Positions 8,894 to 16,789 of a stretch of 64,000 nt of DNA are shown in pieces; within the stretch, counting starts at the first letter, position 1, and each line of letters starts with the position of its first letter. The notes under the pieces were generated by a model that did not search any database, had not been told where the DNA came from, and saw nothing but the letters and a program-made list of their open reading frames with translations. Source of the stretch: Cellulophaga omnivescoria (GTDB taxonomy: Bacteria; Bacteroidota; Bacteroidia; Flavobacteriales; Flavobacteriaceae); contig NZ_MDDP01000017.1 in the NCBI RefSeq assembly GCF_001999725.1, positions 1 through 64,000 on the forward strand, in the 5' to 3' direction. The position numbers and the translations under genes are program-made.

Positions 8894-10261
8894 ATGGCTA
8901 AACCTTCAATTTTAAATTCGGTCGAGAGAAAATTTATTCTTTTAATAGGTGACTTGTTAATTATTTTAGCGTCATTAAATTTACTTATTAATTTTGCTAT
9001 AGATAAACAATTTGTATCATTAAATCTTAAGGTCTTAATTTTTGCAATAGGGTTGCTTTTTTACTTAATGCTTGCATATATTCTTGACTTTTATAATTTA
9101 GAAAAAGTCTCTAAAAAAAAGTATTTACTTTCTCAGTCTCTATATATATCGGGGATATATGTGTTATCAATTTTTGTTTTCACTGTTATATTTTTTGATG
9201 TTAGCTTTTGGAGAATTCCTTTATTGTGTTTTTTGCTTTTAACTCCAGTTCAAATTGGATTATGGCGTTTTTTTTACCGTAATGTATTTAATATAATTCC
9301 AGTAACAAAAAATGTTTTATACGTTTATGACGAAAAAAACAAAGATGAAATAAAGGATGAAATAGCTAAAATTAACGGAACTGATTTAGAAACCTTTTAT
9401 AAAGTTAAGCTAACTCTTACTTCTAATCATAAGGAATTTACTAATAAGAAATCTATCTTAGAAGCCACAGATAAAATTGATACTTGGATAATAAATACAG
9501 ATAGTTACAATAATTTTTCTAAAGAATTAGAAAAAGCTATTATAATGGCAATGTTAAAAGGAAAAGAAGTCATTTCTTTTACTTCTTTTTATGAAAATAT
9601 GTATGAGGCTCTACCTATTAAATCTCATAACGATAGTTTTTATGAAATACTTCAGTTTAGAAATATTAAAATTAGATATTTATTAAGAATATTTAGTTTT
9701 TTGGTAAACTTTATGTTAGCGCTTTTTGTTGGACTATTTTTTGTGTTCACCATACCATTTGTTTTTATACTTAATTTGTTTTTCAACCGAGGTCCTTTGT
9801 TTTATTCACAGAAGAGAGTGGGTTTATATGGTAACGAATTTAAAATTTATAAATATAGATCAATGGTTACTGACGCTGAGAAATCTGGAGCAAAAATGGC
9901 TGTTAAAAACGATGCAAGAATAACACCTTTTGGAAGAATATTGAGGTTATTTAGAATTGATGAATTGCCTCAAATTATTTCGGTTATTAAAGGAGATATG
10001 CAGTTTATTGGTCCTAGGCCTGAACGAAAAGTTTTTGTTAAAGAACTAAATAAAATTGTTCCTTTTTATGATGTTAGACATTTGATTAGGCCTGGTATTA
10101 CAGGTTGGGCACAGGTAAAATATAAGTATGGTGAAAATTTAGATGATTCTATTAGAAAATTAGAGTATGATATGTATTACATTAAAAATAGGTCTATTAC
10201 TTTAGATTTAAGAATTATATTTAAAACGGTTACTACAGTTTTATTTTCAAGAGGAGTTTAA
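8894..10261 (+). CDS. Polyprenyl-phosphate sugar-1-phosphate transferase (initiating glycosyltransferase)
   Basis: A 455-residue bitopic/polytopic enzyme that would start repeat-unit assembly by moving a sugar-1-phosphate onto undecaprenyl phosphate. Residues 1-135 hold four or five membrane helices; a CoA-binding-like middle domain follows; a further helix at about 260-295 leads into the catalytic C terminus. That part shows the family motifs KRVGLYGNEFKIYKYRSM, FRIDELPQI, GPRPERKVFV and RHLIRPGITGWAQVKYKYG, ending in IFKTVTTVLFSRGV. This is the WbaP/WcaJ architecture. The sugar cannot be named. A stub resembling another transferase tail follows directly after the stop. Confidence 0.92.
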   Translation: MAKPSILNSVERKFILLIGDLLIILASLNLLINFAIDKQFVSLNLKVLIFAIGLLFYLMLAYILDFYNLEKVSKKKYLLSQSLYISGIYVLSIFVFTVIFFDVSFWRIPLLCFLLLTPVQIGLWRFFYRNVFNIIPVTKNVLYVYDEKNKDEIKDEIAKINGTDLETFYKVKLTLTSNHKEFTNKKSILEATDKIDTWIINTDSYNNFSKELEKAIIMAMLKGKEVISFTSFYENMYEALPIKSHNDSFYEILQFRNIKIRYLLRIFSFLVNFMLALFVGLFFVFTIPFVFILNLFFNRGPLFYSQKRVGLYGNEFKIYKYRSMVTDAEKSGAKMAVKNDARITPFGRILRLFRIDELPQIISVIKGDMQFIGPRPERKVFVKELNKIVPFYDVRHLIRPGITGWAQVKYKYGENLDDSIRKLEYDMYYIKNRSITLDLRIIFKTVTTVLFSRGV

Positions 10262-10262
10262 A

Positions 10263-10316
10263 ATCATAGTACAAACCGTACTTAACGCTGTTTCTGGAGA
10301 AGAAAAGGCATATTAA
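10263..10316 (+). pseudogene. Possible remnant of a sugar transferase C-terminal tail
   Basis: Immediately after the stop of the sugar transferase an open stretch of 17 codons and a stop reads [17 protein letters not shown]. This resembles the last residues of small sugar transferases (a D-I-K-I-I-x-x-T pattern followed by a GE-rich tail), but no start codon or upstream domain is present. I read it as the 3' end of a gene whose body was replaced when the upstream cluster was acquired. The resemblance is judged by eye, so chance is not excluded. Confidence 0.3.
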
Positions 10317-10324
10317 AAAATAGA

Positions 10325-11299
10325 ATGAAAAAAGTACTTATTACTGGAGCAGCAGGATTTTTAGGATCTCATTTATGCGACAGGTTCATAAAAGAGGGTT
10401 TCTACGTAATTGCAATGGACAATTTAATTACGGGAGACTTAAAAAATATTGAGCACCTTTTTCCATTAGAAAATTTTGAGTTTCAACATCATGATGTGTC
10501 TAAGTTTATTCATATTCCTGGTAAATTAGACTATATATTACATTTTGCATCACCAGCAAGTCCTATAGATTATTTAAAAATTCCTATCGAGACATTAAAG
10601 GTTGGTGCGTTAGGTACACATAATTTGCTTGGAGTAGCAAAAGAAAAAAATGCGACTATTTTGGTAGCTTCTACCTCAGAGGTGTACGGAGATCCATTAG
10701 TACACCCGCAAAACGAAGAATATTATGGTAATGTAAGTCCGGTTGGGCCACGTGGAGTTTACGACGAGGCTAAACGTTTTATGGAGTCTATTACTATGGC
10801 TTACCATCGTTTTCACGGACTAGATACGCGTATAGTTAGGATTTTTAATACCTACGGGCCTAGAATGCGACTAAACGATGGTCGTGTTGTACCAGCATTT
10901 ATGGGTCAGGCTTTACGAGGAGAAGATTTAACGGTGTTTGGCGACGGAAAGCAAACAAGGTCTTTCTGTTATATAGATGATCAAGTAGAGGGCATTTATA
11001 GGCTTCTAATGAGCAACTATAGCTATCCTGTTAACATTGGTAATCCACACGAAACTACAATAGGCGAATTTGCAGAAGAAATAATAAAACTTACTGGTAC
11101 AGAGCAAAAGGTAATTTACAAGCCTTTACCAACAGATGACCCAATGCAAAGACAACCAGATATTACTAAAGCAAAGGAACTGTTGGGTTGGGAACCTAGG
11201 GTTTCTAGGGAAGAAGGACTAAAAATTGTTTTCGACTACTTTAAGTCGTTATCCCCTGAAGAATTACAAGATAAAGAACATAGAGATTTTTCTAAATAG
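10325..11299 (+). CDS. uxs: UDP-glucuronate decarboxylase (UDP-xylose synthase)
   Basis: A 324-residue extended short-chain dehydrogenase that converts UDP-glucuronate to UDP-xylose with bound NAD. Residues 1-15 hold the Rossmann motif [10 protein letters not shown]. Catalytic residues appear as STSEVYGDP (Ser/Thr) and [15 protein letters not shown] (Tyr and Lys of YxxxK). Other family blocks are [45 protein letters not shown] and [15 protein letters not shown]. The length is standard for bacterial Uxs. It lies 63 bases after the sugar transferase and is the only nucleotide-sugar enzyme seen in the cluster, which suggests xylose or another product of UDP-glucuronate in the polymer. Its base composition looks more like the downstream genes than the upstream cluster. 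Confidence 0.93.
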   Translation: MKKVLITGAAGFLGSHLCDRFIKEGFYVIAMDNLITGDLKNIEHLFPLENFEFQHHDVSKFIHIPGKLDYILHFASPASPIDYLKIPIETLKVGALGTHNLLGVAKEKNATILVASTSEVYGDPLVHPQNEEYYGNVSPVGPRGVYDEAKRFMESITMAYHRFHGLDTRIVRIFNTYGPRMRLNDGRVVPAFMGQALRGEDLTVFGDGKQTRSFCYIDDQVEGIYRLLMSNYSYPVNIGNPHETTIGEFAEEIIKLTGTEQKVIYKPLPTDDPMQRQPDITKAKELLGWEPRVSREEGLKIVFDYFKSLSPEELQDKEHRDFSK

Positions 11300-11496
11300 A
11301 GAGACATAGAGACTAGAGTATAGAAAATAGAGAATAGATTAAAATGAGTTGGTCTTGCATCTAGAATCTATCAGCGCAGCGATCTTGTATCTATTTACCT
11401 TAACAGTAAGTCTATATTCTTATTTTTAACAGCGAAGCTATCTATACTCTCACTTCTTTTTTTCTTTTTTTTAAAGGATATTAATTTGCCTTACTG
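11300..11496. repeat. Non-coding repeat-like spacer with imperfect inverted and direct repeats
   Basis: The gap between uxs and purD holds no gene. It has a purine-rich left part (tagagactagagtatagaaa) and a right part with the complementary flavour (agctatctatactctcac), giving an imperfect inverted arrangement. Inside are two related copies of CAGCG[C/A]AGC[G/T]ATCT at about 11370-11385 and 11431-11444. A pyrimidine tract follows before the purD promoter. It looks like a dispersed extragenic element, but only one copy is in the window. Confidence 0.4.
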
Positions 11497-11504
11497 TATT
11501 TTTG
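11497..11504 (+). promoter_or_regulatory. Putative -7 element for purD
   Basis: TATTTTTG matches the Bacteroidota -7 consensus TAnnTTTG and ends 16 bases before the purD ATG. No convincing -33 TTG was seen at the normal distance. Confidence 0.4.
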
Positions 11505-11520
11505 GGCAAACTTTTACATT

Positions 11521-12792
11521 ATGAATATTCTTATCCTTGGATCTGGTGGTAGAGAACATACTATTGCCTGGAAACTAAATCAAAGTAAAAAGCTAAACAA
11601 ACTATTTGTAGCACCTGGTAATGCTGGTACTGCTTCAATAGCAAAAAATATACCAATTGGTGTTAATGATTTTCAAGCTATAAAAGAAGTTGTTCTTGCA
11701 GAACAGATAAATATGGTTGTTGTTGGCCCAGAAGACCCTTTGGTTAATGGTGTACATGATTTCTTTTTAAACGACATCGATTTAAAAAATATTCCAGTAA
11801 TTGGTCCGCAAAAAGCAGCCGCAACTTTAGAGGGTAGTAAAGATTTTGCTAAAGAATTTATGATGCGTCATAATATTCCTACTGCAGCATATAAAAGTTT
11901 TACAGCAGATACGTTGGCAGAAGGACAAGCGTTTTTAGAAACCTTAAAAGCTCCTTATGTTTTAAAAGCAGATGGTTTAGCAGCAGGTAAAGGTGTTTTA
12001 ATTTTACAAGATTTACAGGAAGCTAAAAAAGAACTTGCTTCTATGTTGGTAGATTCTAAATTTGGAGATGCTAGTACAACAGTTGTAATAGAGGAGTTTT
12101 TAGACGGTATAGAGCTTAGTGTTTTTGTGCTTACAGATGGTAAAAACTTTAAAGTATTGCCAACAGCTAAAGATTACAAGCGTATTGGCGAGGGTGATAC
12201 TGGTTTAAATACAGGCGGTATGGGTGCTATTTCTCCTGTTCCTTTTGCTAGTGATGAGTTTATGAGTAAAATACACAACCAAATTGTAAAACCAACGGTA
12301 GAAGGCCTTGCTAAAGATAATTTACCGTACAAAGGTTTTATTTTTATTGGGCTTATTAAAGTTGATAATGAACCAAAGGTTATAGAATACAATGTGCGCT
12401 TAGGAGATCCGGAAACTGAAGTTGTTTTACCACGTTTACAAAACGATTTAGTTGAGGTTTTTGAAGCTGTAGGCAACCAAACGTTAGATACCATTGATAT
12501 TAAAATTGATGAGCGTACGGCAACTACAGTTATGACAGTATCTGGTGGTTACCCTGAAGCTTATGAAAAAGGTAAAGAGATAACAGGCTTAGACTTAGTA
12601 GAGGGTTCTATTGTATTTCATGCAGGCACTAAGTTAGATGGTGATAAAGTGGTTACTAGTGGTGGCCGTGTAATGGCAGTAACATCGTTTGGAGCTAATT
12701 TTAAAGAGGCTTTAGCACAGTCGTATAAAAACGTAGAAAAGCTACATTTTGATAAAATAAACTATAGAAAAGATCTAGGTTTCGATTTGTAA
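11521..12792 (+). CDS. purD: Phosphoribosylamine-glycine ligase
   Basis: A 423-residue enzyme of purine synthesis, joining phosphoribosylamine and glycine with ATP to give GAR. It begins with the family signature MNILILGSGGREHTIAWKL and continues with VVGPEDPLVNGV and GPQKAAATLEGSKDFAKEFM. The ATP-grasp core shows VLKADGLAAGKGVLI (about residues 147-161), EEFLDGIELSVFVLTDG, KRIGEGDTGLNTGGMGAISPVPF and the metal-binding EYNVRLGDPETEVVLPRL. The C-terminal domain (TVMTVSGGYPEAYEKG) is complete. Length is normal. It stands alone, followed by a strong two-way terminator. Confidence 0.97.
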   Translation: MNILILGSGGREHTIAWKLNQSKKLNKLFVAPGNAGTASIAKNIPIGVNDFQAIKEVVLAEQINMVVVGPEDPLVNGVHDFFLNDIDLKNIPVIGPQKAAATLEGSKDFAKEFMMRHNIPTAAYKSFTADTLAEGQAFLETLKAPYVLKADGLAAGKGVLILQDLQEAKKELASMLVDSKFGDASTTVVIEEFLDGIELSVFVLTDGKNFKVLPTAKDYKRIGEGDTGLNTGGMGAISPVPFASDEFMSKIHNQIVKPTVEGLAKDNLPYKGFIFIGLIKVDNEPKVIEYNVRLGDPETEVVLPRLQNDLVEVFEAVGNQTLDTIDIKIDERTATTVMTVSGGYPEAYEKGKEITGLDLVEGSIVFHAGTKLDGDKVVTSGGRVMAVTSFGANFKEALAQSYKNVEKLHFDKINYRKDLGFDL

Positions 12793-12815
12793 AACCAAAA
12801 AAAAACAATAAAATA

Positions 12816-12856
12816 AAAACCCAACTAGTAACTACATAAGTAGCTAGTTGGGTTTT
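12816..12856. terminator. Bidirectional terminator between purD and the DUF6341 gene
   Basis: A perfect 13-bp stem (AAAACCCAACTAG at 12816-12828 pairing with CTAGTTGGGTTTT at 12844-12856). A and T tracts on the two sides let it work for both converging transcripts. Confidence 0.9.
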
Positions 12857-12908
12857 CTTAGTGTATGAGTAAATCTAATTTAGCCGGTACAGCTAATAAA
12901 AGATATTT

Positions 12909-13142
12909 TTAGATCTTAATAAATGAGTGTGCGTTAGCGCTCTTGTCTTCCTCGCCATTAGCAGCGTGCTCTTTAAGTTGTAACATCCAATATACCATTG
13001 CTATTGCACCAATAATCATAAAAATCCAGTTAAGTGTATTTGCAGCCCACCAGTTTTCTAATTCTAATGCTCTTAATAAATCTAAAGGAGCAAAAAGTAC
13101 ATCAACAAATAAATCCTCTATTGCTTTAAAAAATGTTTTCAT
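12909..13142 (-). CDS. Small membrane protein, DUF6341 family
   Basis: A 77-residue protein, MKTFFKAIEDLFVDVLFAPLD at the start, then ALELENWWAANTLNWIFMIIGAIAMVYWMLQL with one clear membrane helix, and a charged tail. This matches a small flavobacterial family (DUF6341) that has sometimes been mislabelled as uracil phosphoribosyltransferase; no such domain is present. A reading frame extends upstream to 13211, but the ATG at 13142 fits the family's N terminus and lies just after a good promoter. It is divergent from the DUF6427 gene, 41 bases apart. Function unknown. Confidence 0.8.
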   Translation of the reverse strand: MKTFFKAIEDLFVDVLFAPLDLLRALELENWWAANTLNWIFMIIGAIAMVYWMLQLKEHAANGEEDKSANAHSFIKI

Positions 13143-13163
13143 CTTATATGTATATTTACCGTG

Positions 13164-13193
13164 CAAAAATATAAAAACTCTAGATGATTTCAA
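13164..13193 (-). promoter_or_regulatory. Putative promoter of the DUF6341 gene
   Basis: On the minus strand TTG (13193-13191) is followed after 19 bases by TATTTTTG (13171-13164), a good match to the Bacteroidota -33/-7 promoter. It ends 21 bases before the start codon and overlaps the start of the divergent DUF6427 gene. Confidence 0.5.
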
Positions 13194-14122
13194 GCTTTTT
13201 TGGAAAAACAAAACCTATAAATTACATAATTGTACTTACTTTATTGTTGGTGTTTTATGGTACGGTACGTTTTTTTGGAGAGAATACCTTGTTTACACTG
13301 GGGTTAGTAGCTTCTAATATTGGTATAGTTGCAGCACTATTTTTTACAATTTTCCTTGTAAATTTTATTGTTAAACGTAATAAAATCACAAAGGCAAACT
13401 CTTTTGCTGTACTTTTTTATGGTTTATTATGTGTTTTTTTTCCTGCTTCTTTAACAGATACTAACGGTATCTTTTGCAGTTTTTTTATTGTTTTGGCTAC
13501 CCGAAAAATATTAAGTCTTAAATCATTAAAAGAAATTAAGTATAAAATTTTTGATGCATCTATGTGGATTATAGTAGCCAGCTTGTTTTATGATTGGGCT
13601 CTACTTTATCTTGTTTGGGTTTATATTGCTATTTATATTTATGAACCAAAAAATATTAGAAATTGGTTTTTACCATTATCTGCCTTGGTCACAGTTGCCT
13701 TAATTACATCTGCTGTTTTTGCAGTGCTTGGTAAGTTCAATTTTGTATTACAACACTATGTTTTTACATTAAATATTAACGCAGATATGTTTAGGGAGTG
13801 GAGCAAAAGCTCTGCAACTATAGTGTATTTAATTGTTGTAATTATTGTAGGTGTAGTAAGTAGTGTTAAACTTGGCAAAAGTGGTGTTGGTCGTTTGGCA
13901 AGTATGCGTTTAGTTGCTGTATCTTTTACCGTGGGTATTTTTATAACCTTATTTGAGACTTCTCTTGGTTATTTTCCAATAATGATTACTTTTTTTCCGG
14001 CAGCAGTCTTTTTAACCAATTACATAGAAATTTTACGTAAACCTCGTTTTAAAGAATTAAATCTTTTTATAGCTATTGTTGTACCAATAACGGTGTTTGT
14101 GTTTAAGGTTATACTAAAGTAA
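13184..14122 (+). CDS. DUF6427 family integral membrane protein
   Basis: A 312-residue polytopic membrane protein with about nine hydrophobic helices and short loops (for example IIVLTLLLVFYGTVRFF, IFCSFFIVLATRKI, WIIVASLFYDWALLYLVWVYIAIYIY). It starts MISSFFGKTKPINY, which I associate with DUF6427, a family found mostly in Flavobacteriia next to a DUF6341 gene, as here. The stop is 30 bases before the DUF4254 gene, so these genes plus the GT9 gene are probably one transcript. Its partners suggest an envelope role; no function is known. Confidence 0.75.
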   Translation: MISSFFGKTKPINYIIVLTLLLVFYGTVRFFGENTLFTLGLVASNIGIVAALFFTIFLVNFIVKRNKITKANSFAVLFYGLLCVFFPASLTDTNGIFCSFFIVLATRKILSLKSLKEIKYKIFDASMWIIVASLFYDWALLYLVWVYIAIYIYEPKNIRNWFLPLSALVTVALITSAVFAVLGKFNFVLQHYVFTLNINADMFREWSKSSATIVYLIVVIIVGVVSSVKLGKSGVGRLASMRLVAVSFTVGIFITLFETSLGYFPIMITFFPAAVFLTNYIEILRKPRFKELNLFIAIVVPITVFVFKVILK

Positions 14123-14152
14123 AATTGGTATATTTGCCTAAAATTTTACAGT

Positions 14153-14752
14153 ATGTTCAGTGATTTTGCCTTTAAAATATTTAATCAAAGTATAGATAAA
14201 TACCACGTTTTAGATAATGTATATCAATCTTTTGAAAACCCATATCCAAAAGACGAAATTGCCCATTTGTTGTATCGTAAAAACTGGATAGATACCGTAC
14301 AATGGCATTATGAGGACATCATAAGAGATCCTAATATAGACCCTGTAGATGCATTAGATTTAAAACGTAAAATTGACGCAAGTAATCAAGATAGGACAGA
14401 TTTGGTAGAGTATATAGATAGTTATTTTCTAAATAAATACCATACGGTACAAATTAAAGATAATGCTACAATAAATACAGAGAGTCCTGCTTGGGCAGTA
14501 GATAGATTGTCTATTTTGGCATTAAAGGTTTACCATATGCAGGAAGAAGCTACAAGAGCAGATGCTACTGAAGACCATAGGCAAAAGTGTAAAGCTAAAT
14601 TAGATGTATTATTAGAGCAGAAAAAAGACTTATCTACCGCAATAGATCAGCTATTAGCAGATATTGAAGCTGGTAACAAATATATGAAAGTGTACAAGCA
14701 AATGAAAATGTACAATGATGACGAGCTAAACCCAGTGCTTCGTGCAAACTAA
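14153..14752 (+). CDS. DUF4254 family protein
   Basis: A 199-residue soluble, largely helical protein without signal peptide. Segments such as NQSIDKYHVLD, IAHLLYRKNWIDTVQWHYEDIIRDPNID, NTESPAWAVDRLSILALKVYHM and a long charged helix near residues 135-175 match DUF4254. In this family a conserved W-H-x-E-D-x-x-R block (here QWHYEDIIR) is the main landmark. It overlaps the GT9 gene by 11 bases, a pairing that suggests a role in glycan or lipid A core assembly, but the function is unknown. Confidence 0.85.
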   Translation: MFSDFAFKIFNQSIDKYHVLDNVYQSFENPYPKDEIAHLLYRKNWIDTVQWHYEDIIRDPNIDPVDALDLKRKIDASNQDRTDLVEYIDSYFLNKYHTVQIKDNATINTESPAWAVDRLSILALKVYHMQEEATRADATEDHRQKCKAKLDVLLEQKKDLSTAIDQLLADIEAGNKYMKVYKQMKMYNDDELNPVLRAN

Positions 14753-15785
14753 GCATCAAGAGCACATATTAATAATTCGGTTGTCTGCAATGGGAGACGT
14801 TGCAATGACTGTGCCCGTTGTAAAAGGGTTGTTAATCCAAAATCCAGATTTAAAAATTACCATTTTAACAAGACGGTTTTTTACCCCAATGTTTGCACAA
14901 TTGCCTAACGTACAGGTTTATGAGGCAGACGTTAAGGGCAAACATAAAGGCGTAAACGGACTTTATAAATTGTTTAAAGAGCTAAAAGCGTTAAAAATAA
15001 CTGCGGTAGCTGATATTCATAACGTTTTACGATCTAACATTCTAAAACAGTTTTTTAAATTATCTGGTATTCCTTTTATACAAATTGATAAAGGCAGAGC
15101 CGATAAAAAAGCGTTAACGGCCAGTAAAAATAAAGTTTTTAAGCAGCTGAAAACTACGCAACAACGGTACGTTTCTGTTTTTAGTAAGTTAGGATTTCCC
15201 ATTAAGTTAGATGAATCTTGTGCTTTGACAAAAGAAAAACTGTCTGATACTGCTATTGCATTGCTGCCAAAAGAACCAAAAAAGTGGATAGGAATTGCAC
15301 CATTTGCTGCTTTTGAGGGTAAAACGTACCCTTTAGAGCTTATGGAACAAGTAGTAAGCAGTTTAAATACAACCAATGCTTATACTGTTATCCTTTTTGG
15401 AGGAGGAGATAAAGAAAAAGAAGTTTTAGATAGCTGGGAACAAACGTATAGCAATTGTGTTTCGGTGGTTAAAAAACTAAGATTTACAGAAGAACTCTCT
15501 TTAATCTCAAACCTAGACGTTATGTTAGCTATGGATAGCGGTAACGCACACCTAAGCGCAATGTTTGCGGTGCCAACAATAACACTTTGGGGAGTTACAC
15601 ACCCATTTGCTGGTTTTTACCCATTTGCGCAACAAAGCACAAATGCATTGTTAGCAAACAGAGAAAATTACCCACTTATACCAACATCTGTGTATGGCAA
15701 TAAATTTCCGCCTGGTTATGAAAAAGCAATGAAAACCATACTGCCAGACGATGTTGTACAAAAGGTTTTGGAGGTTGTTGGGTAA
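14742..15785 (+). CDS. Glycosyltransferase family 9 (heptosyltransferase-like)
   Basis: A 347-residue GT-B enzyme of the ADP-heptose:LPS heptosyltransferase family. The N-terminal signature is ILIIRLSAMGDVAMTVPVVKGL; the C-terminal donor site shows IGIAPFAAFEGKTYPLELMEQVV, ILFGGGDKEKEVL and LAMDSGNAHLSAMFAVPTITLWGVTHPFAGF, where the D-S-G-x2-H motif is diagnostic. The start is a GTG at 14742 overlapping the preceding gene; the next ATG would cut into the first strand. It probably adds a sugar to the lipid A core, but the donor is not certain in flavobacteria. Confidence 0.9.
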   Translation: MQTKHQEHILIIRLSAMGDVAMTVPVVKGLLIQNPDLKITILTRRFFTPMFAQLPNVQVYEADVKGKHKGVNGLYKLFKELKALKITAVADIHNVLRSNILKQFFKLSGIPFIQIDKGRADKKALTASKNKVFKQLKTTQQRYVSVFSKLGFPIKLDESCALTKEKLSDTAIALLPKEPKKWIGIAPFAAFEGKTYPLELMEQVVSSLNTTNAYTVILFGGGDKEKEVLDSWEQTYSNCVSVVKKLRFTEELSLISNLDVMLAMDSGNAHLSAMFAVPTITLWGVTHPFAGFYPFAQQSTNALLANRENYPLIPTSVYGNKFPPGYEKAMKTILPDDVVQKVLEVVG

Positions 15786-15859
15786 TTCGAAATAGCATAA
15801 ATGTTTTTAAATTTCTATTTTGAAAAACTTAAACATCGTTAAAAACGATAATTTAATCT

Positions 15860-16468
15860 CTACCGCTTAACAGCAATAGTTTTAAAGTAACTACGCAATT
15901 GCTGAATGTATTTGTAACGAAATAATTTTGCATTACCATTTATCATTAACACACGTACACCCATATAAGAAGACATTAAAAAGCTAGCAACAGCTTCACT
16001 ATCTACGTGGCGGTCTATATAACCGTCAGTTTTTCCTTTTTGTAAATTGGTAATCAAATTTACTTCCCACACCTTAAACATCTCTTTAAGGAGCTTTACA
16101 ATGGTTTCATTTTTGCCGCTAAACTCGGTCATAAAATTACTTAACACAAAGCCATTGTCTAATTGGTTGTGTTCTGCCGTTTCAAGAGCATTGTCAAAGC
16201 ACTTGTCTAAAATTACAGCAGGGTTTTCTAGTCCTTCAAAAGGAGCAATTAATTCGCTATATACTTTTGGGAAAATAATATTCTGTAAAATACTTATAAA
16301 AAATTCTTCCTTAGATTTAAAATGATAATAGAACGCCCCTTTTGATAAAGACAATACTTTTAGTATATCATCTACACTGGTATCATAATATCCATTTTTA
16401 TAAAATATTTCTAGACCAACAGACTGCATTCTTTGCATTGTGGCCATACGTTTTAAGTTCTTTTCCAT
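15860..16468 (-). CDS. TetR/AcrR family transcriptional regulator
   Basis: A 202-residue regulator. The DNA-binding N terminus spans residues 10-60: GLEIFYKNGYYDTSVDDILKVLSLSKGAFYYHFKSKEEFF, the standard TetR helix-turn-helix. The C-terminal ligand domain (residues 70-200) is helical and has no close named match I recognise. It is convergent with the GT9 gene and divergent from the DUF2064 gene across a 321-base gap. A 17-bp perfect palindrome 8 bases before its start codon points to self-repression. Whether it also controls the DUF2064/SusCD locus is open. Confidence 0.92.
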   Translation of the reverse strand: MEKNLKRMATMQRMQSVGLEIFYKNGYYDTSVDDILKVLSLSKGAFYYHFKSKEEFFISILQNIIFPKVYSELIAPFEGLENPAVILDKCFDNALETAEHNQLDNGFVLSNFMTEFSGKNETIVKLLKEMFKVWEVNLITNLQKGKTDGYIDRHVDSEAVASFLMSSYMGVRVLMINGNAKLFRYKYIQQLRSYFKTIAVKR

Positions 16469-16789
16469 TATAGCTTCTTTTTACAGTAAAAAGACTGGTT
16501 AGTTTGCTGCTTACTTTTTGTTTTGTAATCGCAACGTGTGTTTATAGGTGTAAATGGTATGGGGAACGACAAACTACACTATTTTTTAAATAAAAATATA
16601 GTTTACCCTAGTGTATAAACTACTTGGTTTGTTTTATTATTGTGCAAAAAAGGAAATAATTAACAAAAAATGTTTATTTAAAAGGAAATTTGTAGTAATT
16701 GTCTTATAATTAAAGATTGTTTATTATTTTCTGTATTATTTTTATAAAAGATTTTAAGGTTTTAGTTTTTTAACGACCAAGCAACCACA
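16469..16789. promoter_or_regulatory. Divergent control region between tetR and the DUF2064 gene
   Basis: These 321 bases hold no convincing gene. I see the palindrome at 16477-16493 next to tetR, an inverted repeat TAGTTTA/TAAACTA at 16599-16605 and 16616-16622 in the middle, and a very AT-rich stretch up to the DUF2064 start. No exact TAnnTTTG element was found for either gene. Confidence 0.4.
16477..16493. promoter_or_regulatory. Palindromic operator candidate for the TetR regulator
   Basis: CTTTTTACAGTAAAAAG is a perfect palindrome around a single central base. It sits 8 bases upstream of the tetR start codon, in the leader, which is a usual place for an autoregulatory site. Confidence 0.5.

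Noticed and set aside
12909-13142. Label of uracil phosphoribosyltransferase sometimes given to this small family
   Set aside because: The protein has 77 residues with a membrane helix and no phosphoribosyltransferase motif.
12943-13317. Plus-strand frame across the DUF6341 gene
   Set aside because: It is antisense to a conserved small gene and overlaps the DUF6427 gene out of frame.
15786-15859. Short hairpin ATCGTT-AAA-AACGAT between the GT9 and tetR genes
   Set aside because: Only six base pairs with no T run; too weak to call as terminator though the position is suitable.
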